From an uncultured Clostridia bacterium (lineage in GTDB: Bacteria > Bacillota > Clostridia > Christensenellales > UBA1242): a stretch of 32,883 nucleotides of DNA. How positions within the stretch are numbered: position 1 is the stretch's first letter; each line of letters begins with the position of its first letter. The translations under genes were made by a program, and so were the position numbers. The notes under the pieces were generated by a model. It made no database searches. It had not been told where the DNA came from and saw only the letters and a program-made list of their open reading frames with translations. This document shows, piece by piece, positions 1 through 6,677 of this stretch. The DNA lies in the NCBI GenBank assembly GCA_944372745.1, contig CALWAB010000105.1:1-32883 (forward strand). Reading direction: 5' to 3'.

Positions 1-44
1 ATTATGCACTCATAAAATATTTTGACAAAAAAAGTAGGTTAAAA

Positions 45-335
45 ATGGATAATTTAAGTGAATTATACAATGTAATTAAGACATTTCTTCCATTTGCTAA
101 TCAATATCTCACTAATTCACCACTTGAGCCCTATTTACCCAAAATAGAAAATTTAGTGAATACAATTGATTCAATAGGAGGTATTGATACATTGTCTTCC
201 TTGATGAATTCTTTCAAAAAAAATAACAATCTCCCAACAAATAATATTCCTTCAATAAATAATTATAATGAAAAGCAAATTACTACTCACACAAATTATT
301 TAAAGCCAATAGATTCTTATAAAAGAATAAACTAA
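45..335 (+). CDS. Small hypothetical protein, 96 aa
   Basis: I do not recognise this protein. It has no membrane segment or signal peptide. The first 60 residues look helical and moderately hydrophobic (LSELYNVIKTFLPF, PKIENLVNTIDSIGG), followed by an Asn-rich polar tail, probably disordered. The ribosome binding site is weak (TAGGTT). The upstream 44 bases contain CATAAAAT at 11-18, identical to the proposed sigma-E -10 box of ylbJ, but the matching -35 would lie outside the window. Its stop codon overlaps the stop of the convergent lytic transglycosylase gene by 3 bases. A sporulation link is inference only. Confidence 0.6.
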   Translation: MDNLSELYNVIKTFLPFANQYLTNSPLEPYLPKIENLVNTIDSIGGIDTLSSLMNSFKKNNNLPTNNIPSINNYNEKQITTHTNYLKPIDSYKRIN

Positions 336-889
336 AATTTGATTTCAAATCGTGTTCTGTATTTGTCTGTATTTTTGATAACCTTATCCGCATATATATT
401 AGTCACATTAAATGGCGTTGATTGCAATGTTTCATTGTTGTTTGAATAATTTGAATCATTTAGCCAAGAACGAACTTGTCCCTCTCCGGCATTATATGCA
501 CATAACACTGTATATTCATCCTTAAACCTATCCATTAAATATCTTAAATAAAATGTCCCCATATTGATATTAAATTGTGGTTCATATAATTTTATTATAG
601 AATAATCATTAATCCCCATTCTTACTGATAACCACTCAGCCGTACTAGGCATTATTTGCATTAATCCTATTGCTCCACTAGAGGACTCACATAAATTATT
701 AAAACTGCTTTCTTCATTAATGACGCTTGCAATCAAAGAAGGTTCAACATCATATACATATCCTGCTGTCATTATTTCATCTTTGTACTTTAGTGGATAC
801 ATTATATTTATATAAATAATAAAAACAAATAATGTTATTAATAATACCAAAACTGATAAAGCTATAGACAATCCTTTTATTTTATCCAT
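332..889 (-). CDS. Membrane-anchored lytic transglycosylase (SLT domain)
   Basis: Probably cleaves the glycan strands of peptidoglycan on the outer face of the membrane. Residues 8-30 form one N-terminal transmembrane anchor. The rest is a compact soluble lytic transglycosylase domain: the catalytic glutamate is E60 in NEESSFN, followed by the family motifs SGAIGLMQIMP (about 71-81) and CAYNAGEGQV (about 130-139). At 185 aa it is a short single-domain form like those found next to sporulation or division genes in Clostridia. It is divergent from ylbJ with about 100 bases between them, so a role in spore cortex or engulfment remodelling is possible but inferred from context. No strong ribosome binding site is visible before the ATG. 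Confidence 0.88.
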   Translation of the reverse strand: MDKIKGLSIALSVLVLLITLFVFIIYINIMYPLKYKDEIMTAGYVYDVEPSLIASVINEESSFNNLCESSSGAIGLMQIMPSTAEWLSVRMGINDYSIIKLYEPQFNINMGTFYLRYLMDRFKDEYTVLCAYNAGEGQVRSWLNDSNYSNNNETLQSTPFNVTNIYADKVIKNTDKYRTRFEIKF

Positions 890-927
890 ATTATTATTCT
901 ATGTTAAATTGGTTTTATTATACTATA

Positions 928-956
928 GAATATTAACTCCAATACAATCATAAAAT
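928..956 (+). promoter_or_regulatory. Putative sigma-E promoter of ylbJ
   Basis: GAATATT (928-934), a 14-base spacer and CATAAAAT (949-956) match the sporulation sigma-E consensus (KMATATT / CATAYAHT) at all but one position. The predicted transcript start is near 963. That excludes the ATG at 962 and supports the ATG at 995. The B. subtilis ylbJ gene is known to be sigma-E controlled. Confidence 0.55.
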
Positions 957-994
957 TAAATATGATAAACACCAAAACAAAAGGATTTAAAACA

Positions 995-1969
995 ATGATA
1001 TTATGTTCTATCTTCCTTTTGATAGTCATAATTTTTTTAATTATAAACCCCAATAAATATATTAATTCCGCTTTCAATGGTATTCTAATCTGGGCAAAAG
1101 CTGTATTACCTGCCCTTTTCCCATTTTTCTTTATAACAAGGTTGCTAACAGAATTGGGCGGTATCAAAATTTTAGCAAATTCAATGCAAAAATTTATGCA
1201 AAAAGTTTTTAGAGTAAACGGAATGGGTAGTTATGTCTTTCTAACAAGCATAATGAGTGGATACCCTGTAGGCGCTAAAGTTACAAGTGAATTATATGAA
1301 AAGCAACTTATATCATCTAGCGAAGCAAAACGACTTGTCACATTTACTTCTACTTCTGGCCCACTTTTTGTTATTGGTACTGTAGGCGTTGGAATGTTTG
1401 CAAGTGCGGAAATGGGATTTATAATTTTAATATCGCATTTTATAGGAGCTATACTAAACGGTTTACTTTACAGAAATACAAATTATAATAAAAATGATAA
1501 AACAACAATTAACCAAAAATTTCAATACACTGGATTTAGTGATAACATTCTTGAGAAATCAATGTTAAGTGCCATTAATTCCGTTTTAGTTGTTGGTGGT
1601 TATATAGCGGTATTTTTTATACTTATAGACATTTTTAATGATATAGGGCTAATCGGTTTACTGTCAAAATTTTTTGGTGGAATTTTAAGCACATTCGGCA
1701 TTTCAAATGAATATGCAATAGGTTTATCAACAGGGCTATTTGAAATGACCAGAGGCTGTTATGAAAATTCGTTGATATTTACTGATGTAAAAATAGCAAC
1801 TATAATTAATACATTTATTATTTCATTCGGTGGCTTATCTACACACTTGCAAGCTATGACATTTCTTCAGAAATGTAATATAAAAATATCTTTCTTTTTG
1901 AAACAAAAAATGACACATGCACTCTTAGCTTGTGCTGTGTCAATAGTCCTTACTTCAATATTTATGTAA
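995..1969 (+). CDS. ylbJ: Sporulation integral membrane protein YlbJ
   Basis: A multi-spanning membrane protein of the nucleoside-recognition (Gate) fold that in B. subtilis is needed for spore cortex formation. Recognisable family stretches include AVLPALFPFFF, MSGYPVGAKV and TSTSGPLFVIGTVGVGMF in the first half, then a second hydrophobic half after a polar linker. An ATG at 962 is possible, but it has no ribosome binding site and lies before the predicted transcript start. The ATG at 995 has AAAAGGA nine bases upstream, giving 324 aa. The stop abuts the stop of the convergent gene at 1970, so there is no room for a separate terminator. The transported substrate, if any, is unknown. Confidence 0.85.
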   Translation: MILCSIFLLIVIIFLIINPNKYINSAFNGILIWAKAVLPALFPFFFITRLLTELGGIKILANSMQKFMQKVFRVNGMGSYVFLTSIMSGYPVGAKVTSELYEKQLISSSEAKRLVTFTSTSGPLFVIGTVGVGMFASAEMGFIILISHFIGAILNGLLYRNTNYNKNDKTTINQKFQYTGFSDNILEKSMLSAINSVLVVGGYIAVFFILIDIFNDIGLIGLLSKFFGGILSTFGISNEYAIGLSTGLFEMTRGCYENSLIFTDVKIATIINTFIISFGGLSTHLQAMTFLQKCNIKISFFLKQKMTHALLACAVSIVLTSIFM

Positions 1970-2677
1970 TCAAAAATTTATTAGTTCGTCGTATAAACGA
2001 TTATAAACACCCCTTAATGATTTGATTTTCTCAGTATCTTTTAATAATGTTCGCCCCACTGCTTTTATTAAAATTTTATTATTTATCTTAATAGCTTCTT
2101 TGAATGCTTTAAGATAAAATTTCAATTCATCTTCTTTATCTTCTTTTATTTTATAATCAGATTCTATAACTCTTTCCATGTCTAGAGCAATATCTTTTAA
2201 ACTTTGATATTCTTCTTCATTATTTACTTCTTCTTCGTCATCAGTTACTAATTCTATATTTTTAGCATTTTCCAAATATAACATAGCATTTCTAAAAGGC
2301 AAAATGAAATAATGCCCGAAATTTGTATAAACATCGTTTATTGTTCCATCATATATAAAATGCTTACTAATAAATGCTTCATAATCAATTTTATTTAAAA
2401 CAATTTGCTGTAAAATTAAGTAACACAGTGCCACTATTTTTTCATTTTCCTTTGGCATTACAAAGTCTTTCGGTGTATTTTCATTGGCAGAAATTGCAAG
2501 CCCCAATTCAGTGGTAAAATCAAAGTTATTAATACATTTTTTTACTATTTCTCTAAATTTTTCATCATTATTAATACTTTCTATCAATTTTACAATATTA
2601 TTCCCCATCATTATGTATTTAGCATCAATGAAGTTATTACATAAAGCAACAAAAGGACGCTGTTCATTTGTTTCCAT
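1970..2677 (-). CDS. Hypothetical protein, 235 aa
   Basis: Not recognised. The protein is soluble, acidic and probably mostly helical. An N-terminal part (1-150, with NFGHYFILPFRNAMLYL near 118-134) and a C-terminal helical part are separated by an acidic linker (DDEEEVNNEEEY, about 145-156). There is no signal peptide, transmembrane segment or enzyme motif. A good ribosome binding site (GAGGTG) precedes the ATG. It ends in TGA immediately against the ylbJ stop, and it is divergent from the DUF4364 gene. Its size and well-placed start argue for a real gene, but no function can be given. Confidence 0.7.
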   Translation of the reverse strand: METNEQRPFVALCNNFIDAKYIMMGNNIVKLIESINNDEKFREIVKKCINNFDFTTELGLAISANENTPKDFVMPKENEKIVALCYLILQQIVLNKIDYEAFISKHFIYDGTINDVYTNFGHYFILPFRNAMLYLENAKNIELVTDDEEEVNNEEEYQSLKDIALDMERVIESDYKIKEDKEDELKFYLKAFKEAIKINNKILIKAVGRTLLKDTEKIKSLRGVYNRLYDELINF

Positions 2678-2754
2678 TTCTCACCTCGAATGTTAATATT
2701 ATAACATATTCAACTTTATAAAACAAATATTTTAATATGTATATTATAAAACAG

Positions 2755-2783
2755 TTGGCAAATTACAAAATTTGTGATAAAAT
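2755..2783 (+). promoter_or_regulatory. Sigma-A promoter of the DUF4364-TSCPD operon
   Basis: TTGGCA (2755-2760), a 17-base spacer and TAAAAT (2778-2783) with a TGn extension. The predicted start is about 2790, giving a leader of roughly 24 bases before the TTG start with AAGGAGG at 2801-2807. Confidence 0.6.
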
Positions 2784-2813
2784 ACTTTTATCAAATCTAC
2801 AAGGAGGCAAATC

Positions 2814-3359
2814 TTGAGTACACAGTTCGTAGCGGATGAAACAGAAAATAAATTAATTTTGTTATTTATACTCGATAAAATGGAAATACCTCTGACTGAG
2901 AATTCTATTATGGATATAGCCACAAGTAGAAATACTTGGCTGTCATATATGGATTGTAAAGATATTTTATGGCAACTTGTGAAGGCTAAATTTGTTTATT
3001 TTGACCAAAATCCAAACAACAAAGATGAAGGTTTATATTCAATTACTGCTGAAGGCAGAGACTGTTTATCACATTTTTTTGCTAAAATACCTCAGTCAAT
3101 CCGAGAAGATATTTCTACATTCTGCAAACAAAATAGAATAACATTTAAAAGAGTTCAAGAGTATGTATCCGTTTACCATAAAAATAATGATGGCTCTCAT
3201 ACGATAGTGTTAAGGATTAATAATCCAAAAGGATTTCAGCCTATTTTAAAAATTCAAGTCAAAGTAGATTCGAGACGCAGTGCTATAAATGCTTGTAAAA
3301 AATGGCAAGATAAAGCACCTATTATATATGAAAAAATTTTGGAAGATTTGCTTGATTAG
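2814..3359 (+). CDS. DUF4364 family winged-helix-like protein
   Basis: Belongs to the DUF4364 family, a conserved Clostridia protein of about 170-180 aa with a winged-helix-like N-terminus, probably a DNA-binding regulator. The family signature is visible in the opening (NKLILLFILDKMEIPLTENSI, residues about 12-32), then GLYSITAEGRDCLSHF, and a C-terminal beta-rich part (VLRINNPKGFQPILKIQVKV). It starts with TTG, supported by AAGGAGG seven bases upstream. The next gene begins 9 bases after the stop with a ribosome binding site overlapping the stop codon, so the two are probably translated together. The regulatory target is unknown. Confidence 0.82.
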   Translation: MSTQFVADETENKLILLFILDKMEIPLTENSIMDIATSRNTWLSYMDCKDILWQLVKAKFVYFDQNPNNKDEGLYSITAEGRDCLSHFFAKIPQSIREDISTFCKQNRITFKRVQEYVSVYHKNNDGSHTIVLRINNPKGFQPILKIQVKVDSRRSAINACKKWQDKAPIIYEKILEDLLD

Positions 3360-3368
3360 GAGGAACGA

Positions 3369-3734
3369 ATGACAACAAAAAGTAAACCGCAATCTTATAA
3401 ACCACAAGGAATATGTTATACACAGTTTGTTATTAATTTTGATGTAGATGAAGATAATGAATTAATTTGCAAAGATGTTAGAACTTTAGGTGATGGCTGT
3501 AAAGGAATGATTTCCACACTTAATTGTTTGATAAAAGACCGCAAAGCCAAAGAAATAGTTCAGGAACTAGATAAATTGGGTATTTGCAAGAACAATACTT
3601 CTTGTGCCTTGGAGTTGTCTAAAGCAATAAACGAGGCTATTCTTGTTCATAATGGTGTAGATATTTCACAACTTCATAGCAAGAGAAAGCCCCCTATTAC
3701 AAGCCTTGGATTATCAATTCAAAGTAAAAAATAA
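3369..3734 (+). CDS. TSCPD domain protein (TIGR03905-like)
   Basis: A small cysteine-containing protein of the TSCPD family, whose function is not established; related domains occur at the C-terminus of some class II ribonucleotide reductases. The order YKPQGICYTQFVINFDVD, LGDGCKGMISTLNCLIKDR, ELDKLGICKNNTSCALEL matches the conserved arrangement around Cys residues. The eponymous TSCPD motif reads TSCAL here, with proline and aspartate replaced but the cysteine kept. The C-terminal tail (about residues 100-121) is basic and longer than the usual domain. It is the second gene of an operon with DUF4364. Confidence 0.8.
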   Translation: MTTKSKPQSYKPQGICYTQFVINFDVDEDNELICKDVRTLGDGCKGMISTLNCLIKDRKAKEIVQELDKLGICKNNTSCALELSKAINEAILVHNGVDISQLHSKRKPPITSLGLSIQSKK

Positions 3735-3768
3735 CACGATTCACCAATATGGTGATATCGTGTTTTTA
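3733..3768. terminator. Bidirectional terminator between convergent genes
   Basis: AACACGATTCACC (3733-3745) pairs with GGTGATATCGTGTT (3751-3764), with one bulged base and a 5-base loop. A T-run follows on the plus strand, and TTATTTTTT follows on the minus strand. It can serve both the TSCPD gene and the lipoprotein gene. Confidence 0.8.
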
Positions 3769-3778
3769 TATATATTAA

Positions 3779-4768
3779 CTATGCAACAAATTTTTGTGCT
3801 ACCTTATCTGCTATAGTATTATCTACTACGGTACTAAATGGCACTCTTTCTGTTAATTCTCCTGCACTACTAATTATATCTAATAGATTTTCATAAGCAC
3901 TTTCTTTCATAGCCGGACTATCTACCCAAGCATCAATAGATTTATAACTTTCTATAGCATTTTGAATAGATGTTCTCGTACTACCAGTGAATGAAGGCAT
4001 AAGAGAGTCTACTACATCATTTATATCTGCAGTCATCAAATACTCATAACCTTTCATAACGGCAGTAAGGAAACTTTCTGCTTTATCAGGATTTTCTTCA
4101 AGCCATGTCGGTGTAGCCATAAATGCAGTATATGGAACTTCTCCGCTTTCTTGCCCAATTGATGCTACTACATAACCTTTACCAGCAGCTACATAATCAC
4201 TAGCTGTAGGTTCAAACATAGTACAATAATCTCCTGTACCATTTTCAAATGCACTAACCATTAAATCAAATGCTACATCTAGATTTATTTCAGCAGTATT
4301 ACCAACTCCATTTTGTTCCAAAACATATGCAAGAGTCATAGCTGGCATTCCACCACGGCGTCCGCCTAAAATTTCTTTACCAGCTAAATTTGACCATTCG
4401 AAATTAGGTTCTGCTTCTCTTCCAATTAATAATGTCCCATCTCTTTTCGTAAGTTGGCCGAATATAAGTGGTTGTTCAGTAGAACCCTGTGCAGCTACAT
4501 AGACAGCTGTTTCAGGGCCTAATAAAGCTACTTGTGCCTGCCCTGAAATTAAAGCAGTCATAGATTTATCTGAACCCCCACCATTAATTAATTCAATCTC
4601 TATACCTTCATCTTCAAAATATCCATTATTAATAGCGATATATAATGGTGCATAGAAGATACTGTGAGTGACTTCATTCAATTTTATAGTATTACTAGAA
4701 CTTCCGCATCCACTAAATGCTAATACCACTGCCAACGCTATAGCAATAAGTATGTTAGTCGTTTTCAT
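3779..4768 (-). CDS. Substrate-binding lipoprotein of an ABC transporter (NMT1/SsuA-like)
   Basis: A periplasmic-binding-protein-type lipoprotein likely held on the outer membrane face by a lipidated cysteine. The N-terminus is a lipoprotein signal (MKTTNILIAIALAVVLAF, lipobox SGC). The mature part has the NMT1/THI5/SsuA opening (FYAPLYIAINNGYFEDEGIEIE) and ISGQAQVALLGPE. Relatives bind taurine, nitrate or thiamine-pyrimidine precursors; the ligand here cannot be told. I chose the ATG at 4768 (329 aa) because AGGAGG lies six bases upstream and the signal peptide begins there; a longer frame to 4822 is spurious. No permease or ATPase gene is adjacent, so it is an orphan in this window. Confidence 0.85.
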   Translation of the reverse strand: MKTTNILIAIALAVVLAFSGCGSSSNTIKLNEVTHSIFYAPLYIAINNGYFEDEGIEIELINGGGSDKSMTALISGQAQVALLGPETAVYVAAQGSTEQPLIFGQLTKRDGTLLIGREAEPNFEWSNLAGKEILGGRRGGMPAMTLAYVLEQNGVGNTAEINLDVAFDLMVSAFENGTGDYCTMFEPTASDYVAAGKGYVVASIGQESGEVPYTAFMATPTWLEENPDKAESFLTAVMKGYEYLMTADINDVVDSLMPSFTGSTRTSIQNAIESYKSIDAWVDSPAMKESAYENLLDIISSAGELTERVPFSTVVDNTIADKVAQKFVA

Positions 4769-4791
4769 AATTCCTCCTAAATTTTGTATAA

Positions 4792-4820
4792 AACGTATGA
4801 TTATACATTCCATTATATTC
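4792..4820 (-). promoter_or_regulatory. Possible sigma-E-like promoter of the lipoprotein gene
   Basis: On the minus strand GAATATA (4820-4814), a 14-base spacer and CATACGTT (4799-4792) resemble the sigma-E consensus, with one mismatch in each box. The start would be near 4785, 17 bases before the ATG. A TATAAT is also present at 4805-4800, but it has no matching -35. Confidence 0.35.
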
Positions 4821-4881
4821 AAACTTATACTTTAGTGTTCACTATCTTATTCGACATTTTTTTACAATGTGTTTTATTTGA

Positions 4882-4910
4882 TTGTTTTAGGAATATTTTT
4901 ATGTTATAAT
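4882..4910 (+). promoter_or_regulatory. Sigma-A promoter of pgsA
   Basis: TTGTTT (4882-4887), a 17-base spacer and TATAAT (4905-4910) with an extended TGT. The start would be near 4917, just before the ribosome binding site AAGGTGA. Confidence 0.6.
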
Positions 4911-4929
4911 AATTACATTAAGGTGAATT

Positions 4930-5580
4930 ATGACAATAAAAAATGTACCAAATATATTGAGTTTTATAAGATTATTATTAGTTCCTGTCTATTTAATCGC
5001 ATTCTTTTTGATTAATCAATATGTTGCTTTAGGAATCTTCATTGTTGCTTCAATAACGGATTTGGTAGATGGTTATATAGCTAGGCGTTATGATGCCATA
5101 ACCGAATTTGGGAAAGTTCTTGACCCATTTGCTGATAAACTAATGAAAACTTCTGCATTAATTACATTAATTTTTATCAACCTTCCAATTTGGGTAGCAG
5201 TTGTTATGATAGCGTGTGATTTAGCAATGATTATTAGCGGAATGTGCTTATACAAAAAACAAATAACAATACAAAGCAATTGGATAGGAAAACTTGGCAC
5301 ATTTGTTATTAGTGTGGGCATTGTCTTAAGTTTCTTTGTAGAATGGCTAGGAAATGTTAACCTTTATGTAATTTATTCAGGTATTCTCATAGCTATTATT
5401 GCTGGTTTAGATTATGTGTATTATTTTTTTACAAAAAAATTTAAAAAAAATAAAAACTCAAATGATGAACTTACTCAAAATTCAACCATTGAAAATTTAA
5501 ATAAAACAGCCAATAATGATATTGTGCATAATGATAAACAAGAAACTATAATAGAATCTAATAACACTCAAAACAATTAA
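4930..5580 (+). CDS. pgsA: CDP-diacylglycerol-glycerol-3-phosphate 3-phosphatidyltransferase
   Basis: Makes phosphatidylglycerophosphate from CDP-diacylglycerol and glycerol-3-phosphate, the committed step of phosphatidylglycerol synthesis in the membrane. The full CDP-alcohol phosphotransferase signature is present: D44, D47, G48, A51, R52, G61, D65 and D69 in the pattern DxxDGxxARx8GxxxDxxxD. About five further hydrophobic segments surround it. From residue 175 there is a polar Asn-rich cytoplasmic tail of about 40 residues that ordinary PgsA (about 180-195 aa) lacks. The start is supported by AAGGTGA and a promoter immediately upstream. Another CDP-alcohol transferase of the same family cannot be fully excluded. 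Confidence 0.88.
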   Translation: MTIKNVPNILSFIRLLLVPVYLIAFFLINQYVALGIFIVASITDLVDGYIARRYDAITEFGKVLDPFADKLMKTSALITLIFINLPIWVAVVMIACDLAMIISGMCLYKKQITIQSNWIGKLGTFVISVGIVLSFFVEWLGNVNLYVIYSGILIAIIAGLDYVYYFFTKKFKKNKNSNDELTQNSTIENLNKTANNDIVHNDKQETIIESNNTQNN

Positions 5581-5601
5581 AAAACAAATTTTCATAAGTT
5601 A

Positions 5602-5630
5602 TTGACAATTGTATGTGCTTATGATATAAT
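5602..5630 (+). promoter_or_regulatory. Perfect-consensus sigma-A promoter
   Basis: TTGACA (5602-5607), exactly 17 bases, then TATAAT (5625-5630) preceded by TGA (extended -10). Transcription should start near 5637, leaving only about 10 bases before the ATG at 5648. This is the best promoter match in the window. Confidence 0.85.
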
Positions 5631-5647
5631 TGTAACCGAGGTAAATT

Positions 5648-5899
5648 ATGATAAATTCAATGATTATGGCAGTTACTTTTGGAGAATGGATTTCTACATG
5701 GTATCATATCGTAGCAATGGTTTTAATAGTTATTGGCATTGCTATGTATATCTTAGCTAAAAGATTAGCAATAGTAATAAAAAAGAATGATAAATTAGAG
5801 TCAAACGATAAATTAATTACTACTTTTAGAGTTATAGCTTTGGTAATATTTGTTATCGGTATAATTCTATTTTGCCTTCCACCAAAAGGATTCGAATGA
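5648..5899 (+). CDS. Small two-span membrane protein, 83 aa
   Basis: Not recognised as a named family. It has two hydrophobic segments (about 16-36 and 60-78) joined by a basic loop (KRLAIVIKKNDKLESNDK), a hairpin-like membrane protein. The ATG has GAGG six bases upstream and a consensus promoter immediately before it, so expression should be high. It ends in TGA. It is followed within 30 bases by a 9-bp hairpin and a tRNA-Glu gene on the same strand, with no separate tRNA promoter visible, suggesting one transcript. Confidence 0.72.
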   Translation: MINSMIMAVTFGEWISTWYHIVAMVLIVIGIAMYILAKRLAIVIKKNDKLESNDKLITTFRVIALVIFVIGIILFCLPPKGFE

Positions 5900-5903
5900 T
5901 TAG

Positions 5904-5924
5904 TATTGTACTTTTAGTACAATA
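5904..5924 (+). promoter_or_regulatory. Hairpin between the small membrane protein and the tRNA
   Basis: TATTGTACT and AGTACAATA form a perfect 9-bp stem with a TTT loop. Only three T follow before the tRNA begins at 5928. It may be a weak terminator for the mRNA or a structure helping 5' processing of the tRNA. Confidence 0.5.
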
Positions 5925-5927
5925 TTT

Positions 5928-6003
5928 GCTCCCATCGTCTAGTGGCCTAGGACGCTAGCCTCTCACGCTGGTAACACGGGTTCGACCCCCGTTGGGAGTA
6001 CCA
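5928..6003 (+). tRNA. tRNA-Glu (anticodon CUC)
   Basis: A 76-nt cloverleaf with encoded CCA. The acceptor GCTCCCA pairs with TGGGAGT, with one G-T pair. The D stem is GTCT/GGAC, the anticodon stem CTAGC/GCTGG with loop CTCTCAC (anticodon CTC), and the T stem ACGGG/CCCGT with loop TTCGACC. The D-arm sequence closely resembles bacterial tRNA-Glu. It reads GAG, a minority glutamate codon in this AT-rich genome, so a separate UUC tRNA-Glu must be elsewhere. Confidence 0.95.
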
Positions 6004-6006
6004 AAT

Positions 6007-6028
6007 AAACACCGCATAGGTGTTTTTT
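6007..6028 (+). terminator. Terminator of the tRNA-Glu transcript
   Basis: AAACACC (6007-6013), a 5-base loop and GGTGTTT (6019-6025), followed by further T residues, directly after the CCA end of the tRNA. Confidence 0.85.
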
Positions 6029-6094
6029 ATTTTAAATAATATCATTTATACTTATTTTTTTTATATAACAGCCTATATAAATTTTTACCCTTAC

Positions 6095-6128
6095 AAAAAA
6101 CAAGGATATTTAAAACGAATATCCTTGT
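6095..6128 (-). terminator. Terminator of the GNAT gene
   Basis: An 11-bp perfect stem (6100-6110 with 6118-6128, arm AAGGATATT plus flanks) with a 7-base loop. On the minus strand a T-run (6095-6100) follows, 8 bases after the acetyltransferase stop. Confidence 0.85.
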
Positions 6129-6135
6129 AAATCAT

Positions 6136-6600
6136 TTAATCAAATCTTTTTGCCCAATTATATCCAAATACATATTTTCTCTCTGTATATAATGGAGCAT
6201 TAATATCGTAAATTATTGATTGCGACATTACATATTTTTGTTTATTGGCCATATTTATTGCTTCTACTGTGTTCTTCCCACTCCAAGCACGAAGTTGAAA
6301 TAAATGCTTTTCTTTTGTCCAATCTTCTGCTAATTTGAGTAAATTAGTTCCTATTCCATTTCTTCTGTAATCTTCTACAACTTCAATATGATTTATAAAT
6401 GCTTCTTCCCCTTCCAAAGGCTCTAATAAAGGTAATATAACAATGGATATTATGCCTACTAAACGATCATTATCAAATGCTCCATAAGTCGTAGCTTTAT
6501 CTTTAAAATTTGATACATTATATTTATTCAATATATCACCAAATGTAATTTCTATATTTTTATAATCATCTTCATTTAATTCTCTGTAAGTAATATTCAT
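6136..6600 (-). CDS. GNAT family N-acetyltransferase
   Basis: Transfers an acetyl group from acetyl-CoA to an amine; the acceptor cannot be predicted. The acetyl-CoA binding motif A is clear: HIEVVEDYRRNGIGTNLLKLAEDW (about residues 69-92, shown by RRNGIG). A central strand (LVGIISIVILP) precedes it and a downstream motif B-like region (AINMANKQKYVM) follows. A TTG nine bases further upstream is in frame, but it abuts the ribosome binding site AAGGAAGG, so the ATG at 6600 (154 aa) is the better start. It has its own promoter and so is probably not part of the spoIIIA operon that precedes it. Confidence 0.85.
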   Translation of the reverse strand: MNITYRELNEDDYKNIEITFGDILNKYNVSNFKDKATTYGAFDNDRLVGIISIVILPLLEPLEGEEAFINHIEVVEDYRRNGIGTNLLKLAEDWTKEKHLFQLRAWSGKNTVEAINMANKQKYVMSQSIIYDINAPLYTERKYVFGYNWAKRFD

Positions 6601-6633
6601 TTCTAGCAACCTTCCTTTGTATTTGAATAAATC

Positions 6634-6662
6634 ATTATACCCAAAATTTTATATTAAGTCAA
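6634..6662 (-). promoter_or_regulatory. Sigma-A promoter of the GNAT gene
   Basis: On the minus strand TTGACT (6662-6657), 17 bases, TATAAT (6639-6634). It lies between the spoIIIAE stop and the acetyltransferase and separates the latter from the sporulation operon. Confidence 0.75.
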
Positions 6663-6677
6663 GGATTTGTAAATTCA

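Noticed and set aside
332..960. Sigma-E promoter for the lytic transglycosylase (CATAGAAT upstream)
   Set aside because: No acceptable -35 is found at 13-15 bases, and the transcript would start at or after the ATG.
4769..4822. Longer N-terminus for the substrate-binding lipoprotein
   Set aside because: It would bury the lipoprotein signal peptide and has no ribosome binding site, and the likely promoter lies within it. The ATG at 4768 has AGGAGG.
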